Positions 11,574-25,300 of a stretch of 64,000 bases of DNA are shown here, piece by piece. This DNA is from Owenia fusiformis (lineage: Eukaryota; Annelida; Polychaeta; Sabellida; Oweniidae), in assembly GCA_903813345.2 (NCBI GenBank), contig CAIIXF020000006.1, forward strand, positions 17,862,348-17,926,347. The letters run 5' to 3'. A program made the translations under genes and the position numbers. Each line of letters opens with the position of its first letter. Position 1 is the stretch's first letter. Under the pieces are notes generated by a model. It searched no databases. It was given only the letters and a program-made list of their open reading frames with translations, and was not told where the DNA came from.

Positions 11574-13351
11574 ACTGATGCATTTTCAAGTTTAAGGGAA
11601 TTTTGTGTCATGTTATTTCCCCCGAATCAGCCACCTGGTGGCAAAAGTGGTAACTACCTACTCTCACCTGAGTAATTCCCTTTATGTTGAGATACCCTGA
11701 GACGACTGTCAGGCTACCACGTTGACATTGCCCTCCTTTACCAATAGTGCAGGCTTGTTGCTGTGCACTGGGGACCATTTACATTAAAACATGGATGTAT
11801 GATGAGTTGAGTGCTGTGGGTACAAAATACACCCTTGGTATACGCAGCTAACGAAAATTGACCGGTACGGGTCAAAAGCTGGACCGGTACGGGTTAACGG
11901 TTTTATTTGAATTTAAAACAGCCATAACTTGTTCAATATTGACTTCCTCGTGTCTAATTTGAAATATATGATGCCTCCCGAATCTCGATGCTTTTAAGTA
12001 CCCCAATTTTTTACAGATTTTTAAATGGACCAAAACTCTCTAAATGCGCATTTATGCTCTTTTTTCTCGAGAACGACTGTCTTATTTTCACGATAACTTT
12101 TAATTAGTACTTCTAACATATAAGATCTATTTTTCCCCATCAAGGTATGATGTAAATGACATGCTATTTACATCTTGTGAGTTTCAATGACACGCGTTTG
12201 ATTTAATAAAAAATGCCAAACTTTGTGACAAAGAATTTCCTCCTGCTTGCAGCGAGAAGACGGATTGGTTCGGGGCATTTCTGGAATCACAGGAGCACCA
12301 TTCAGATTTGGACAGGCAAGAGCCTGATGATAAAATATCACTGTTTTTGGGCTCTTATCAACGCAGTATTGCTTGAATAACATTCATTGGTGATAAAAAG
12401 ACAAGACGCTTCGAATGAGGTATGATTTGTCTCATATTTTTCGGCTGCACAATCTTCATTTTTAAATTTTCAAAATTTTCTTGGTGTCTCATCTTGAGGA
12501 ATATTTATTGAGCTACTGATCCTACTACAAAAGAATCTGGCCGAGATCTATGGAAAGTCCAATATAGATTCTAAATCATTTCCTCCGAGCTAAAATCATC
12601 ATCATATTTGACAAATAAAAGTGAACGAAGTTGAATTACTACATCGTAAATATGTCCATATATACTTACTATATATCAACTGATAGCCAAATATGTTTGT
12701 CAGCTGTCTCTCAGCTTCTTAATGAGTATTTATTGATCAGGGAATTGAATATTATCAAAAATGTTGCCAAATTGTGTGGTTTTCAAAAATTCATGGGGGC
12801 CGCCATATTGGAACTATAAATATTAGTACGCGTTGAAAAACTTTCATGATAAAGTGTATTTTTGAAAAAAAAGATAAATATGAATTACACGAAATCTTAT
12901 TAAACTATAAAGACGATTATACATCACTGTTGACCAACTATCATTCCTATTTTTATGAGAATATATGGCGAGATAAAGTAGTTCTAAGATGAAGTTGTTT
13001 GGCTCACATACGGGTTCTTCTCCAATTGGTTGCCTTTGTGGATTATTGGAAATAGGTATCATCTTCGAAATTACTTTTCGTCGTAAAATGTGTTGATTAT
13101 GTGTTAAATTTTACATGAATTTACTTATAAATTATTGTACCATATTTTTGCCAATTTTGGTGAATATTGCTACCGTATTCTTACTGTTTTGAAGAACTTC
13201 GTGATGCTCTTCTAAAGTAATTTTGCAAAAACCAGAGCACAGGAAGACAAATGTGAGTCAAATGTTGACTTGGACTTTTGGTGATAGATAGAAATCATAG
13301 AAAAAAATCTTTCGACCCAGGCACTTATATAGAAAGTCTGAAGCAGAAAAT
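11574..13351. other. PHF21A 5' flank with an interspersed repeat copy
   Basis: No coding exon is visible. Bases ~11830-12275 are a copy of a repeat found inverted at ~25130-25661. The rest is AT-rich unique-looking sequence that must contain the PHF21A promoter and any 5' non-coding exon, neither of which I could fix. Confidence 0.55.
11830..12275 (+). repeat. interspersed repeat R1, copy 1
   Basis: It starts with ACCCTTGGTATACGCAGC, passes paired GACCGGTACGGGT words and ends near TGCCAAACTTTGTGACAAAG and GGTTCGGGGCA. The same sequence is found in opposite orientation at 25130-25661. No open frame or terminal inverted repeat is evident in this copy. Confidence 0.8.
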
Positions 13352-16300
13352 ATGTCGCGAGAAGATCTAAACAATATTCAAGCGAAGTTGAAAGCTGCGA
13401 TTCAAAATCATCAGGTGAGAAAACTTTGTCGTCAAACTTGGTTCATGGTCATTGAACTTATAAAATGATAGCTATTGAATCTATTGTGATATATGAGAGC
13501 AAAATTGTTAAACGATTTATTCATTTATTTGCCTTTTTATGGATTATATTTGTCGATAGTTGCTTATTTGCCACAGGGAGAATGTTGTCGCAGATATTGT
13601 GATTGAAGCCTAATGTATGAGCTCATTATGCAGTTGTGTACAAATAGCCTGCTTCAGCCTGAAAAACTCACTTTGTAAACAGTTTGTAAAACATCCCATT
13701 ATTTTACAGATGTTGGTGACTAAAATAAAGGCAGATCCCCAGGTAAAAATAGTTTTACTAACTTTTCTATTACTAGGCTATATAGCATCATTTAGAGAAG
13801 CCAATAATTAGTAATTACACTATAAAGCAAAGATCTATTAAATATTCCACGTTATTTTTATGGGCACTATATAAATTATGTTTTTACAGAATCAAGTTCT
13901 GAAGAAACAGTTGCATGATCTACAGATAGAAATAACTGGGCTCAGTGAAAGACAAGTAAGTTCCAACTCTGAGATATAACACTTATATCACATTGACCTG
14001 GAACTAGCACTAGACGAGCATCACACAAGTTGCAATATTGATTTTCTCTGTGCAAACTACTTTGTCAGATACACGGCTATATTAAGAGCAGAAAGGCTGG
14101 TTGTATTTCTTGATATAAATGCTAGTAGTGTACAATTTTATCTAGATCAAGTAAATTCCAGGAGGTGGTTCAATTTCATTTTTAAATTGTGAATTTTGGT
14201 TGAACAAGATATATGAATCTCCATAAACTAATATATTGGCCTACATCAATTCTAGTCATCAATATTAGAAAGATCCACTTAATAATTCTAAGTAATTCTA
14301 ACTGATTATCTTATGCAGCCTATTACATAATACTGCACATGTACTTTTCAACTTAGTTTCATTTTGACCACCAAGTGGCCAGGTTTGGTAGATGAAAAGG
14401 AGTGGTATCGATATGGAGAACTGAATTCAACAATGTTTTTCTATTAAACCAATCATTGAAAACATTCTGTAAAAAAACACGGTATTTTATGTAATGTTGA
14501 CTGATTGACAACAATTTAATGCGAAAATTATTTAGAAATATTTTATATAACTGTTTTTGTTAACATTTTTTGTTTTTTTAGTGCAATTGTTTTTGCTCCT
14601 TTGTACCAATTCTTGAGAATGAAATAAAATGTCTTTCCGAACCTTGTTGGAACAAAATAGCATATACAATATGTTTTTAGACCTCTCAATATTATATACA
14701 AAGGAATTTTTGGTTGATTTTATACCCCCAAAATAGATAAAAATCAAGATAAACCTTTTATTTCATTAACAAGATACTTTTTTAGAATCAACCAAAATTT
14801 CCTTTGTACAATTAAAATATTGAGAGACCTAAACATGTTGTGTTTATGTCGTTTTGTTCCAATGAGGTTCGGAAAGATGTTTCATTTCACTCTGGAAACA
14901 TGATACCAAGAACAAAACAAGTGTTTGATGTGTTTTCTAAAACAATATAGATGAAAGTATATATATATTTTTCAAATTATATTGTTACCATTCAAAAGAT
15001 GACCATTAAATTGATTATCTGATTGATTATTATGTGGTAAATTTTTAGATTTTTTTTATGACTGGTTTAAGAGAAACGTGTGTTCAAAAAGTTCTCCATA
15101 TCGATACCACTCCTTTATAGACCATTTTTATAAGAGGGATAAATAGGAATACCTTTTCTGATACTAAGATACTCTGGAAAGATGAAACCAGATCAATGTG
15201 TAACTGGCACAGTCACTTGATTCAGATACAAACCATCTTATTTCATCAAAGCATGAAATAGAATTATATGAGACACACCCCCTCAAATGCTATATTTGGT
15301 ACTCCTTATGTTTGTTTCTAAGAAAACATTTTTTATTTTACAAAAAATTTTTCAACCTGCGACCAGTATAGTCTATTAATAGTTTATTATCCCACTGAAC
15401 AAAGTTTGAGGGGGATATAGGAAAGCTGTCCGTTTGTCCGGGCGATAACTCAAATACCAATTGACGAATTTGATTCAAATTTTATAGGCTTATGGCAATA
15501 GAAGCTCTGCTTGAGATGGAATTTTCGATATGGCCGCTGATAATTAAAAATGGTCGCCATTTTTTGTAAAGAAATGTTATCTTTGATTATTCAAATACTA
15601 GTAGACGGATTTTGTTCAAAAAAGAATTTTCAATATGGCGGCTGAATTTCAAAATGGCGGCCATTTTTCGTAAAAAATGTAATCTTTTATAACTCAAATA
15701 CCAGTGAACGGATTTGATTCAAATTTTATATGCTGATGCATAGGGACAAAGGAGCTACCCTGCTGAAGAAGAGATTTTCAAAATGCTGGCTAATATCAAA
15801 ATAGCCATTTTTCGTAAAAAACGTTATCTTTGATAACTCAAATACCAGTGAAGAAGTGTTCAAGAAATAATTTTCAGGATAGCAGCTAAATTTCAAAATG
15901 GCCACCATTTTTCATTTAAAAAAACAGATTTTTTTATGATTTTATATGCTTATGGTTAGGGACACAGTAGCTCTGTTCGAGAAAGATTTTCATAATGGTG
16001 CCTGAATTTAAAAATGGCTGCCATTTTTCGTAAAAAAGGAATGTAATCTTTGATAACTCAAATGCTAATTGGTGGATATGGTTTACATTTTATATATTGA
16101 TGACTAGGGACAAACGAGCTCTGCTCAAAAAGGAATTTTCAAGATGGCCACTAATAAGCAAAATATGTTTTGTTCGGTGGGATTTGCTACTCCTTGGAGT
16201 TGCTGTTTTTCTAGTTTTTATTTTTATTTATCTAAAATTATTAATTTTTATTTCACAACAGATTTAATTAAAATACATTTTAAAATTACATTTTTAGTAA

Positions 16301-19300
16301 CTAACTTGGCCTATAATGTTGTATATTTTTCATGGAGCTACTCATTAAAAAATTTTCATGGAGCTACTCAGTAAAATAAACTGAAATTTGGAAGTCCCAC
16401 CTTAAAGCTCTTGAAATTTCACTCCATACATTTGACAAAAAGAAGGACTAGGCCATTTTCAGTAAGCTTTTTCATGTACAAAGTCAATGGAAGGCTTTGT
16501 AATTATTATCCCACCGAACGAAGTTCGAGAGGGATATAGGAAAGCCGTCCGTGTCCATCCGTCCGTCCGTCTGTTTGTCCGGGCGATAACTCAAATATCG
16601 TTTCACGGATTTGATTCAAATTTTATAGGCTTATGCCTTATGGGTGTAGGACCTCTGCTCGAGAAGGAATTTTCAATTTGGCCACTGAATTCAAAATGGC
16701 CGCCATTTTTCGTAAAAAATGTAATCTTTAATAACTCAAATACTAGTTTGCGGATTTGGTTCAAATTTTATATGCTGATGCCTATGGACAAAGGAGTTTT
16801 GCACAAAAAGAGATTTTTAAGATGGACACTTAATTTCAAAATGGCGGCCATTTTTTGTAAAAATATGTAATCTTTGATAACTCAAATACCAGTGAACGGA
16901 TTTCGTTCAAATTTTATATGATGATGCTTAGGGAAACAGTAGCTATGTTTGACAAAAATTTTTCAAGATGGTCCCTTAATTTAAAAATGGTGGCAATTTT
17001 TAGTAAAAAACGTAATCTTTGATAACTCAAATACCAGTGAACAGATTTGGTTGAAATTTTATATGATTATGCCTAGGGACACAGTAGCTCTGTTCAAGAA
17101 ATAATTTTCAAGATGGCGGCTGAATTTCAAGATGGCGGCCAATTTTCATAAAAAAACGTAATCTTTGATAACTCATATACCAGTGAACGGATTTGGTTCA
17201 AATTTTATATGATGATGCCTAGGGACACAGTTGCTATGTTCGACAAAGAATTTTCAAGATGGCCACTTTATTTCAAAATGACGGCAATTTTTCGTTAAAA
17301 AAAACATAATCTTTGATAACTCAAATACCAGTGAACGGATTTGGTTCAAATTTTATATGATGATGGCTAGGGACACAGTTGCTTTGTTCAAAAATGAATT
17401 TTCAAGATGGCCACTGAATTTCAAAATGGTGGCCATTTTTCGTAAAAAAACCCATAAAATTTTGATAACTCTAATACCAGCGAACACAGTAGGGACACAG
17501 TAGCTCTGTTTGAGGAAGAATTTTCAAAATGGCAGCTGAATTTCAAAATGGTTGCCATTTTTTTATTCAAATTTCATATGCTGATACCTAGGGACACTAT
17601 AGCTCTGTTCGAGAAAGATTTTCAAAATGACTGCAGAATTGGCAGCCATTTTTAGTAAAAAAGAATGTAATCTTTGATAACTCAAATTTTAATTTATGGA
17701 TATGGTTTACATTTTATATGTTGATGCTTAGGGACAAACAAGCTCTGCTCAAGAAGGAATTTTCAAGATGGCCACTAATAATCTAAATATGTTTTGTTCG
17801 GTGGGATTTGCTACTCCGTGGAGTTGCTGATTTTCTAGTTATAAATTGTTTTAAAAATATGGAAAATTTCCTTGTTTTATCTGCTACAATAAAATCTAAA
17901 CCCAAGGAAAAACAACAGCTGAATATTTTAAATGGAAAATAAAAGATATCCATAGCAACTTATGAAATATTTATCAAAAATCAAAGCAGACAATAGATAA
18001 ATAGTTTCTTAAAATCTTTAAAAGTTTAAATCTTATTTTTCTGGCATCTTTACATTATTGAAGAACTAATATAAATTATGACTTAGTTTAAAGGCAGAAT
18101 CAGATCTATAGAGGTAAAAAATTACAAGCAACATTTACAATTGACCTATTAATCTATTCTTTACAATCTCAAATACAATATCTCCAAAAATATTTATGAT
18201 ACATTATAAATTGGTGAAGTTATTATGGATTCAAAGTTCAAAAATGGGTGAAAAATGTTGAAATTCTCCCAAATAATAAGAATGGTAACTATTCTTATAG
18301 AAAAATGACACCTTATTGTAAAAATCTTTAGTTTTCCTGAAATAAAGTGTGCACTTTGGGTTTTTCTAGAAAAAAGATATTAAAATTACTTGATAAAATA
18401 CATCAGCTGTGATAAAGGTAAAATATTATTTGCATTTTTAACAAGATATGTCACATTTTCAATGCATGATGTGTTCTATTCTGATTTACCCCCCCCCCCT
18501 CTTATCTGTCATTTAAAAAGATCAAGACAAAAAGGGCACAGTTCTTGTCATGGATCTGTTACCTTATTAAGAATGGTGCTCATAAAAGAATCAATTTTTA
18601 TTGTTTTAAAAGAAGATAATACATTATGGAAAATAAATACTAATACAATGCTCTTATAAGATTTTCACAATATTTTCAGAAATCTGTTGTTCAACAGCTA
18701 CGGAAGGAACTGATAGAAAAGAAACAACTGGCCCAGGCCCAGGTAACATACAATACATACATAAATAGCTTGTATTAGGCTATAGTAAATTAATGTTCAA
18801 ATTGATAATTTCTTTTAGCTAAAAAACGATATTTGCATTTTATCAAAGATTTTATTTGCTTTGACAAAAACAGTTTCTAGTTGGAATTATGCAGTGAAAT
18901 GTCTCATTTTATATCTTGATGTGTTGTTATAAAGAGGTCCAATGATTATATATAAATTGAATGATGAGATACTAGCTTGTTTCAACAAGTGTTTTTGTTT
19001 CCTATTGTCCATAAAAAGGCAAAAAGTGCAAGAGCTCATTTTTTCCCTGGTCCTATTCAGAAAAGTCAGGTTATTCCAAAATTGCTCAGAGTATTGCTTA
19101 TTAAAAGGGAAATTTCAGAGAAATTTTACAATGAATGAAAAATTCATGTAAAAGTTACAGCAGAGTCACCAGTTATTCAAAGTTTATTCTTCGCAATGTG
19201 ACAAGATTGTCTTAACACCTCATATACATTGCAGAGACCTGCACATGTAAGTAATGTGCAAAATGAGCCTCAGAACCTGTCTACCAAGCCGCCAATGGCC

Positions 19301-22300
19301 CACGTACAACGCCCCATGCCCCAGCCCCCACCTGCCCACAGGCCCATGGTCCAAGCCACACGGCCTATCCTACAGGCTCATAGGACACTCCCCAGAGCAC
19401 CAGTTCCCATGCAACAAGCAATCAGACCCCCAGCTGTCATAAACAGGCCAGGAGCACCCCAGAAGCAAAATCGTAAACAGTTGCTTACTGCAAGGAATGC
19501 TAAACCAATGATTAGCCGACCATCATCTCCTCTCAAGGTGCCCCAGTTCATGGCTAGCAGGCCTTCTATGCTACAGGTATGTCAATGATAAGCTTCTTTG
19601 TTAAGGACTAATTATAGATGGCAGTTCACTAATTTTTGAGTTAATTGTTCTTTCCACCTGTCCCATGGATTTGTGTGTAAATATTGCTATTTTAAAACTT
19701 ACCTGTTTTAGTCTGTTTTAGTACCTGATCAGTTCTTACGAGGGGTGATCCAAAAGTCTTGGACACCCTGCTCTAATTTTGTTGGTTTTTGATAAAATAA
19801 CTTTAAACTTTCCAATAATACAGACCAACAACCTAACTACTTTGTGTATTAATTTCATGGTGAAATGATATATTTTATGTAGTTTTCTCAATAGTTATTA
19901 ATATAGTGACCCTGCCACCCGGAACGGTATTCGCACATGGCAACTTTCAGCCTTAAATGTTGCCGCTATTTGACTCGGTTTGCAAGTCTTGACCACTATC
20001 TTTCCTTAAATTTTGAATGTTAAACCATATTAGTTTACTCTCTTTGTTATCAGGCAACCAATTAATTGTGTTTTTATCATAATATCAAATATAACAATGG
20101 CAGTATATGTCAAATTCTAAAAAATTGTCATCAGAAAATCAACCCTCATTCTGGTATCATTTTTTCTCCAAGATGGCTGCTGAAAGTCAGAACATGAAAG
20201 AAATCAAAGTGGAACAAAGAATACTACATTATATTTTCACTATTATTGACCTTGAGCAGCTACCATATGCACGATACAGTCTAGATATGGCTCCATGTGA
20301 TTTTCTTCCTTTTCTCCTAGTTGAAAGGAGGGTTGAAAGAAAATGTTTTTTACTCATTGGATGAGGTTTGGAGTGGCACTCCAGCAGCATTTGTATCACA
20401 TAAGCAATGGCGGTTTCATAAATGACTTTCATTCCTTGGTAAAGCGGTATGAATAATGTGTTCAAATTCGTGGAAAATATGTTGAAAAGTAGGTTTTAAT
20501 ATGTGAAGATGATGATAGCAGATGACACTCGGACTGAAAATCGGAAATTCTCTCATATCATGACTGGTGTTAGGTTGTGCATCTGCACTTCAAGTATTTG
20601 CCATATTAAAACAGTTGTGACGTGATTTGCTATATTTAAATACCGTTCCGGGTGGCAGGGACCCGGTATCAAAAACTATTTAGAAAAGTAGCTAAATTAT
20701 ATTATTTTCTGTTGAAACTTATACACAAAGTTGTTAAGATGTTGATCCTTATTATCTGAAAGTTTCATGTAATTATATTAGAAAATAGCAAAGTTAGAGC
20801 GGGGCGTCCAAGACTTTTGGATCACCCCTCGTATATTATACCCTTATGTATCTGATAGTTATACATTTGAAAATATGTCCAGTAAATACAAAAAATAAAT
20901 ATTTCACTTTTTATGATTATATAACTTGGGGTCTATGTGGAATCTACTCGACCTAGAAGTCACATTTTCAAAGAAAAACTAATTTTCAAAGTTGATGAAC
21001 AATTTCTGAAACTACATTTCTAGATGTAATTACACCATCATGTAGGTTTTAAATATGGTATTATCTTGACTTGACTTGACAATATTTATTAGAAAGATTA
21101 GTTCATATGTTATAGCAAATGTGATTGGACAAAGCACCCTACGCATTTATGGGTCGTCCAATAAATAATGGGCTATTTTTATTACCCCTGAAAGTACTTG
21201 AGGTTGCTTCAAGGGTATGGAAAGAATTGGAATATCCTTAGACCAAGGACTTCTTCACACACTCGATCTGAATTCACACACTCACTGTATTCATACCAAC
21301 AAGAGCTGAGTGACGAAGATGGACCAAGGATGGTTTATCATATTTTTGTTGGTTTTTGAAATATTTCCCTTATTGGATGTTCATACATTGCAGGGTACAC
21401 GACGCTCCAATGTTATCGCAGGAGTGAAGAATGATGTCGTCCCAACTGTGCCAAGTAAGCGATCACCAGACACAGAGAACTGCTACAGTTTCATCAAGAC
21501 AAAGGCAATTGGCAAGAAGGAACTCTCCGCAGAGGAGAGAGAAAAGTTAGAGTTCATGGCATCTTTGGATTTGGTCACACAGGAAACAATAAAAGGTTTG
21601 ATTCTATGTAAACAAAGATTTGTATTTAGAAAAGTAGTTCGTGTTGTCATTAAATATGTATGCCCTAATAATAAATTGTGCTTTATTTGGTTTTTTAATG
21701 TCATCACCAATAATTGGTAACATATTGTTATAGGCATCGTTTTTGTGATGATCCTCGATATCTGTAGCAATTGGTCTCACTTATGCAATTGCAACCAGAT
21801 GGTGATATTATGTCCTTTTATATTATCTTGTTTTGAATTGTTTTTACAGAGTTACAAAATCGTAGATCAGAGAGAAAGCGACGTAGCACTGCAAACCCTC
21901 AATTTGCATATGGCAGTTATGACTCTGACCGTCGTAGAGGAGTAGAAAACTACCTAGCTAACCTGCCATCTGGTGTCAAGAGAGGCAGAGGTAGGTGCTC
22001 AAGAATTATGAAAAATGTTGAAAGAATATTGTGACAGGATCTTTTAGAATACAACATAAAAAAAAGTTGAATCATTTTGATTTTGTATTGTTACTTTTCA
22101 CACCAAACATTTTGATTTGCATCAGGTTTAGTTTTTCTTCTTCTATGAATGTGTTGAATAATATGAGGTTATATAATGGTTCTTTCTGTATATCGTGTTT
22201 ATACTCGAGTGAGTATATGATATATTCACAAGTGAGCGTAGCGAACGAGTGAATATATTATATTCTCTCGAGAGTATAAAATGCACGATATACAGAATGA

Positions 22301-25300
22301 ACCATTATATAATCGTATTATGCCACTCTAAGTTCAATTACAGTTGATTCGAACACAATCATAACAATTAAAAACCATAAAAATATCCCATAGCCAACTC
22401 AATAATGCTGATGTTGATCTCGAACCATTTATGACGTCACTTGATTCTAGGAAATCATGAAAATTTTCATGATTTTTGTTATTCATTAGTTCCCAGAATG
22501 CACTTCTACAGTGGTATACGCTGGAGTGTATACGGAGGAGTTGTATACGATGACGATATACCACTCTCCACTGTATATCGTTGTTATAGACCCATGTTAT
22601 ACAACTGTAATTGGACTTAGAGTGGTATAAAAGAAGGTATACCAACCTGTACAACCTGTATTAATGGTCTCGTGCCCACCATTGCTATATACAAGTACAT
22701 GTATATTCAGGGTATGGTATACGAGGGGTGATCCAAAAGTCTTGGACGCCACGCTCTAACTTTGCTATTTTCTAATGTAATTACATGAAACTTTCAGATA
22801 ATAAAGATCAACATCTTAACAACTTTGTGTATAGGTTTCACCAGAAAATGATATATTTTAGCTACTTTTCCAAATATTTTTTAATATTGGGTCCCTGCCA
22901 CCCGGAACGGTATTTAAATATAGCAAATCACGTCACAACTGTTTTAATATGGCAAATACTTTAGATGCAGGTGCACAACCTAACACCAGTCATGATATGA
23001 GAGAATTTCCGATTTTTCAATCTGAGTGTCATCTGCCATCATCATCTTCACATATTGTATTGTATTGTATTTTGTTTACCACCAATGAAGGTGAGCAATA
23101 CCTCTTGGGTATGTCCCGTATATGTACGGTCGTAATTTACGTAATTAACATGGAAGATAGACCCAGAAACCCCTCCTTGAAGGAGCCCTGTGTTCTTTTA
23201 TGTGCACTTATACATAGACATACAAGTACACACCACAGCCTTTTGTACGAGTTGCGGACCACTCAGTCAAACACCCTGAAGTACTTCACGCAAACAAGCA
23301 AATTTAGTCTTGCCTGAACCGGGGATCGAATCCGGGACCTATTGCGTAAGAGGTACCTGCGCTACCACTGAGCTACACGGGTGGACTGTAAGACCTACTT
23401 TTCAACATATTTTTACAAATTTGAACACATTTTTTGTACCGCTTTACCCATGAATAGAAGACATTTATGTGATACAAATGCATCTGGAGTGCCACTCTAA
23501 ACCTCATCCAATAAGTAAAAAACATTTTCCTTCAACCCTCCTTTCAACTTCAGAAAAGGAAGAAAGAGCCATATCTAGACTGTATCGTGCATATAGTAGC
23601 TGCTCAAGGTCAATAATAGTGAGAATATCTTGTAGTATTCTTTGATTCACTTTGATTTCTTTCATGTTCTGCATTTTAGTAGCCATCTTGGATCATATCA
23701 TATGTGACATTATTATTAAAGCACAATTAATTGGTTGCCTGGTAACAAAGGAAGTAAAAAAAACAAGTCAAATGGCGTTAACATTTAGGTCAAAAGTTGT
23801 CTTGTGCGAATACCGTTCCAGGTGACAGGATCCCTGTATTAAAAACTATCTAGAAAACTACATAAAATATATCATTACACCATGAAATTGATACACAAAG
23901 TAGTTAAGTTGTTGGTCTTTATTATTGGAAAGTTTGAAGTAATTTTATCAAAAACCAACAAAATTAGAGCAGGGCGTCCAAGACTTTTGGATCACCCCTC
24001 GTATAGACAATGTTTCATATGCTGTTTTCTACATGTAGGTCGGCCCCCAAGATTTGGATCGTCCCCTACCAGTAGTCAGGCAAGCACTCCAGACACAACA
24101 GAAAGTACCACCCCTCAGAAAAATGGTGCAAAGAATGGAGAGGTTAGAATTATTACTGATTCCCATGTATTAACTCACTTGTGCACTAGCCTAACCCTAA
24201 GTTGTGAATTTTTATTGTAGTGAAGTGTACCTATCTTTTTTATCAGGCCTCCGGTCCTCTTCATACAATTAAAATACAACTTTGTACAAATGTTCAATTC
24301 AAAGTTTGTTAGGCATCAAATATTTCATCTTCCAGGGAGATGTGCATGAAGATTTTTGTGCCGTGTGTCACCGAAGTGGCGAACTACTTATGTGTGATAC
24401 CTGTAGTCTAGTGTACCACTTGAAGTGTTTGGACCCTCCTCTGGTCAATGTTCCCACTGGGATGTGGAGCTGCCCCAAATGTCAGGTAGCGTGACACATT
24501 TTTTCTGAACGATGAAGGAATATTTTTTCATGGAGAACACCTGTCTTGTTAATATCCCTCTAATTGAACAAATTTTCAAGAGAACGCCTTTTTAGAAAAC
24601 ACTTCACATATGTTTGAATTATGTCATTGTCAAACATACATCAAAATAATTTTTTTCTTGCACAACTTTTTTTAATTTTAATTTTATTTTTTTCATGAGA
24701 ATGTTTCCTTCATCAACTCTTGTTTGAATAAAAAAAGTAGGTCGTGTTCAAATTTTGTTTTAATGTTGGTTATAATCAGGTTATAATCCAACCTGACCTG
24801 ACAACATGTTTAAGACTAGTATGTCCAACCAGTGATTATTGTTTTCAGCATCTACACAAGGAAACTGGACAATGGCCGGGTACAATGGCAGTCGTTTCAT
24901 CCTATATTGCTCATAAAACAGGTGAATATTACACATACACACCGGAATACCCTGACAATGGTAAAGTCAGATACCGTTGTCACAAACGGATATAACTGTT
25001 GCTTCACTTGGTCCTCATTTTATGGGACTTTATCGTCGCTAATTCTGTGCATGTATTAAGCTCTTGTGATGATGTATTATATGAAATCTCAATTTCTATC
25101 AAATGGAGTCGTGTATCGCCACAATATGTAATTTGATTTTATAAAAAATGCCAAACTTTGTGACAAAGAATTTCATCAGCTATTGCCCCGAACCGGTCCG
25201 TCTTCTCGTTGCAAGCAGATTGCCCCGAACCGGTCCGTCTTCTTGCTGCAAGCAGGATGAAATTCTTTGTCACAAAGTTTGGCATTTTTTATAAAATCAA

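Noticed and set aside
21310-21393. Signal-peptide-like start upstream of PHF21A exon 6 ([13 protein letters not shown]...)
   Set aside because: The stretch is intron; a clear CAG acceptor at 21391-21393 and the family alignment begin the exon at 21394.
22949-23317. 122-codon frame
   Set aside because: It crosses the mariner-SINE junction and matches no protein; it also reads opposite to both elements.
23312-23386. Functional tRNA-Lys
   Set aside because: The anticodon stem pairs poorly and it forms the head of a SINE inserted in a mariner.
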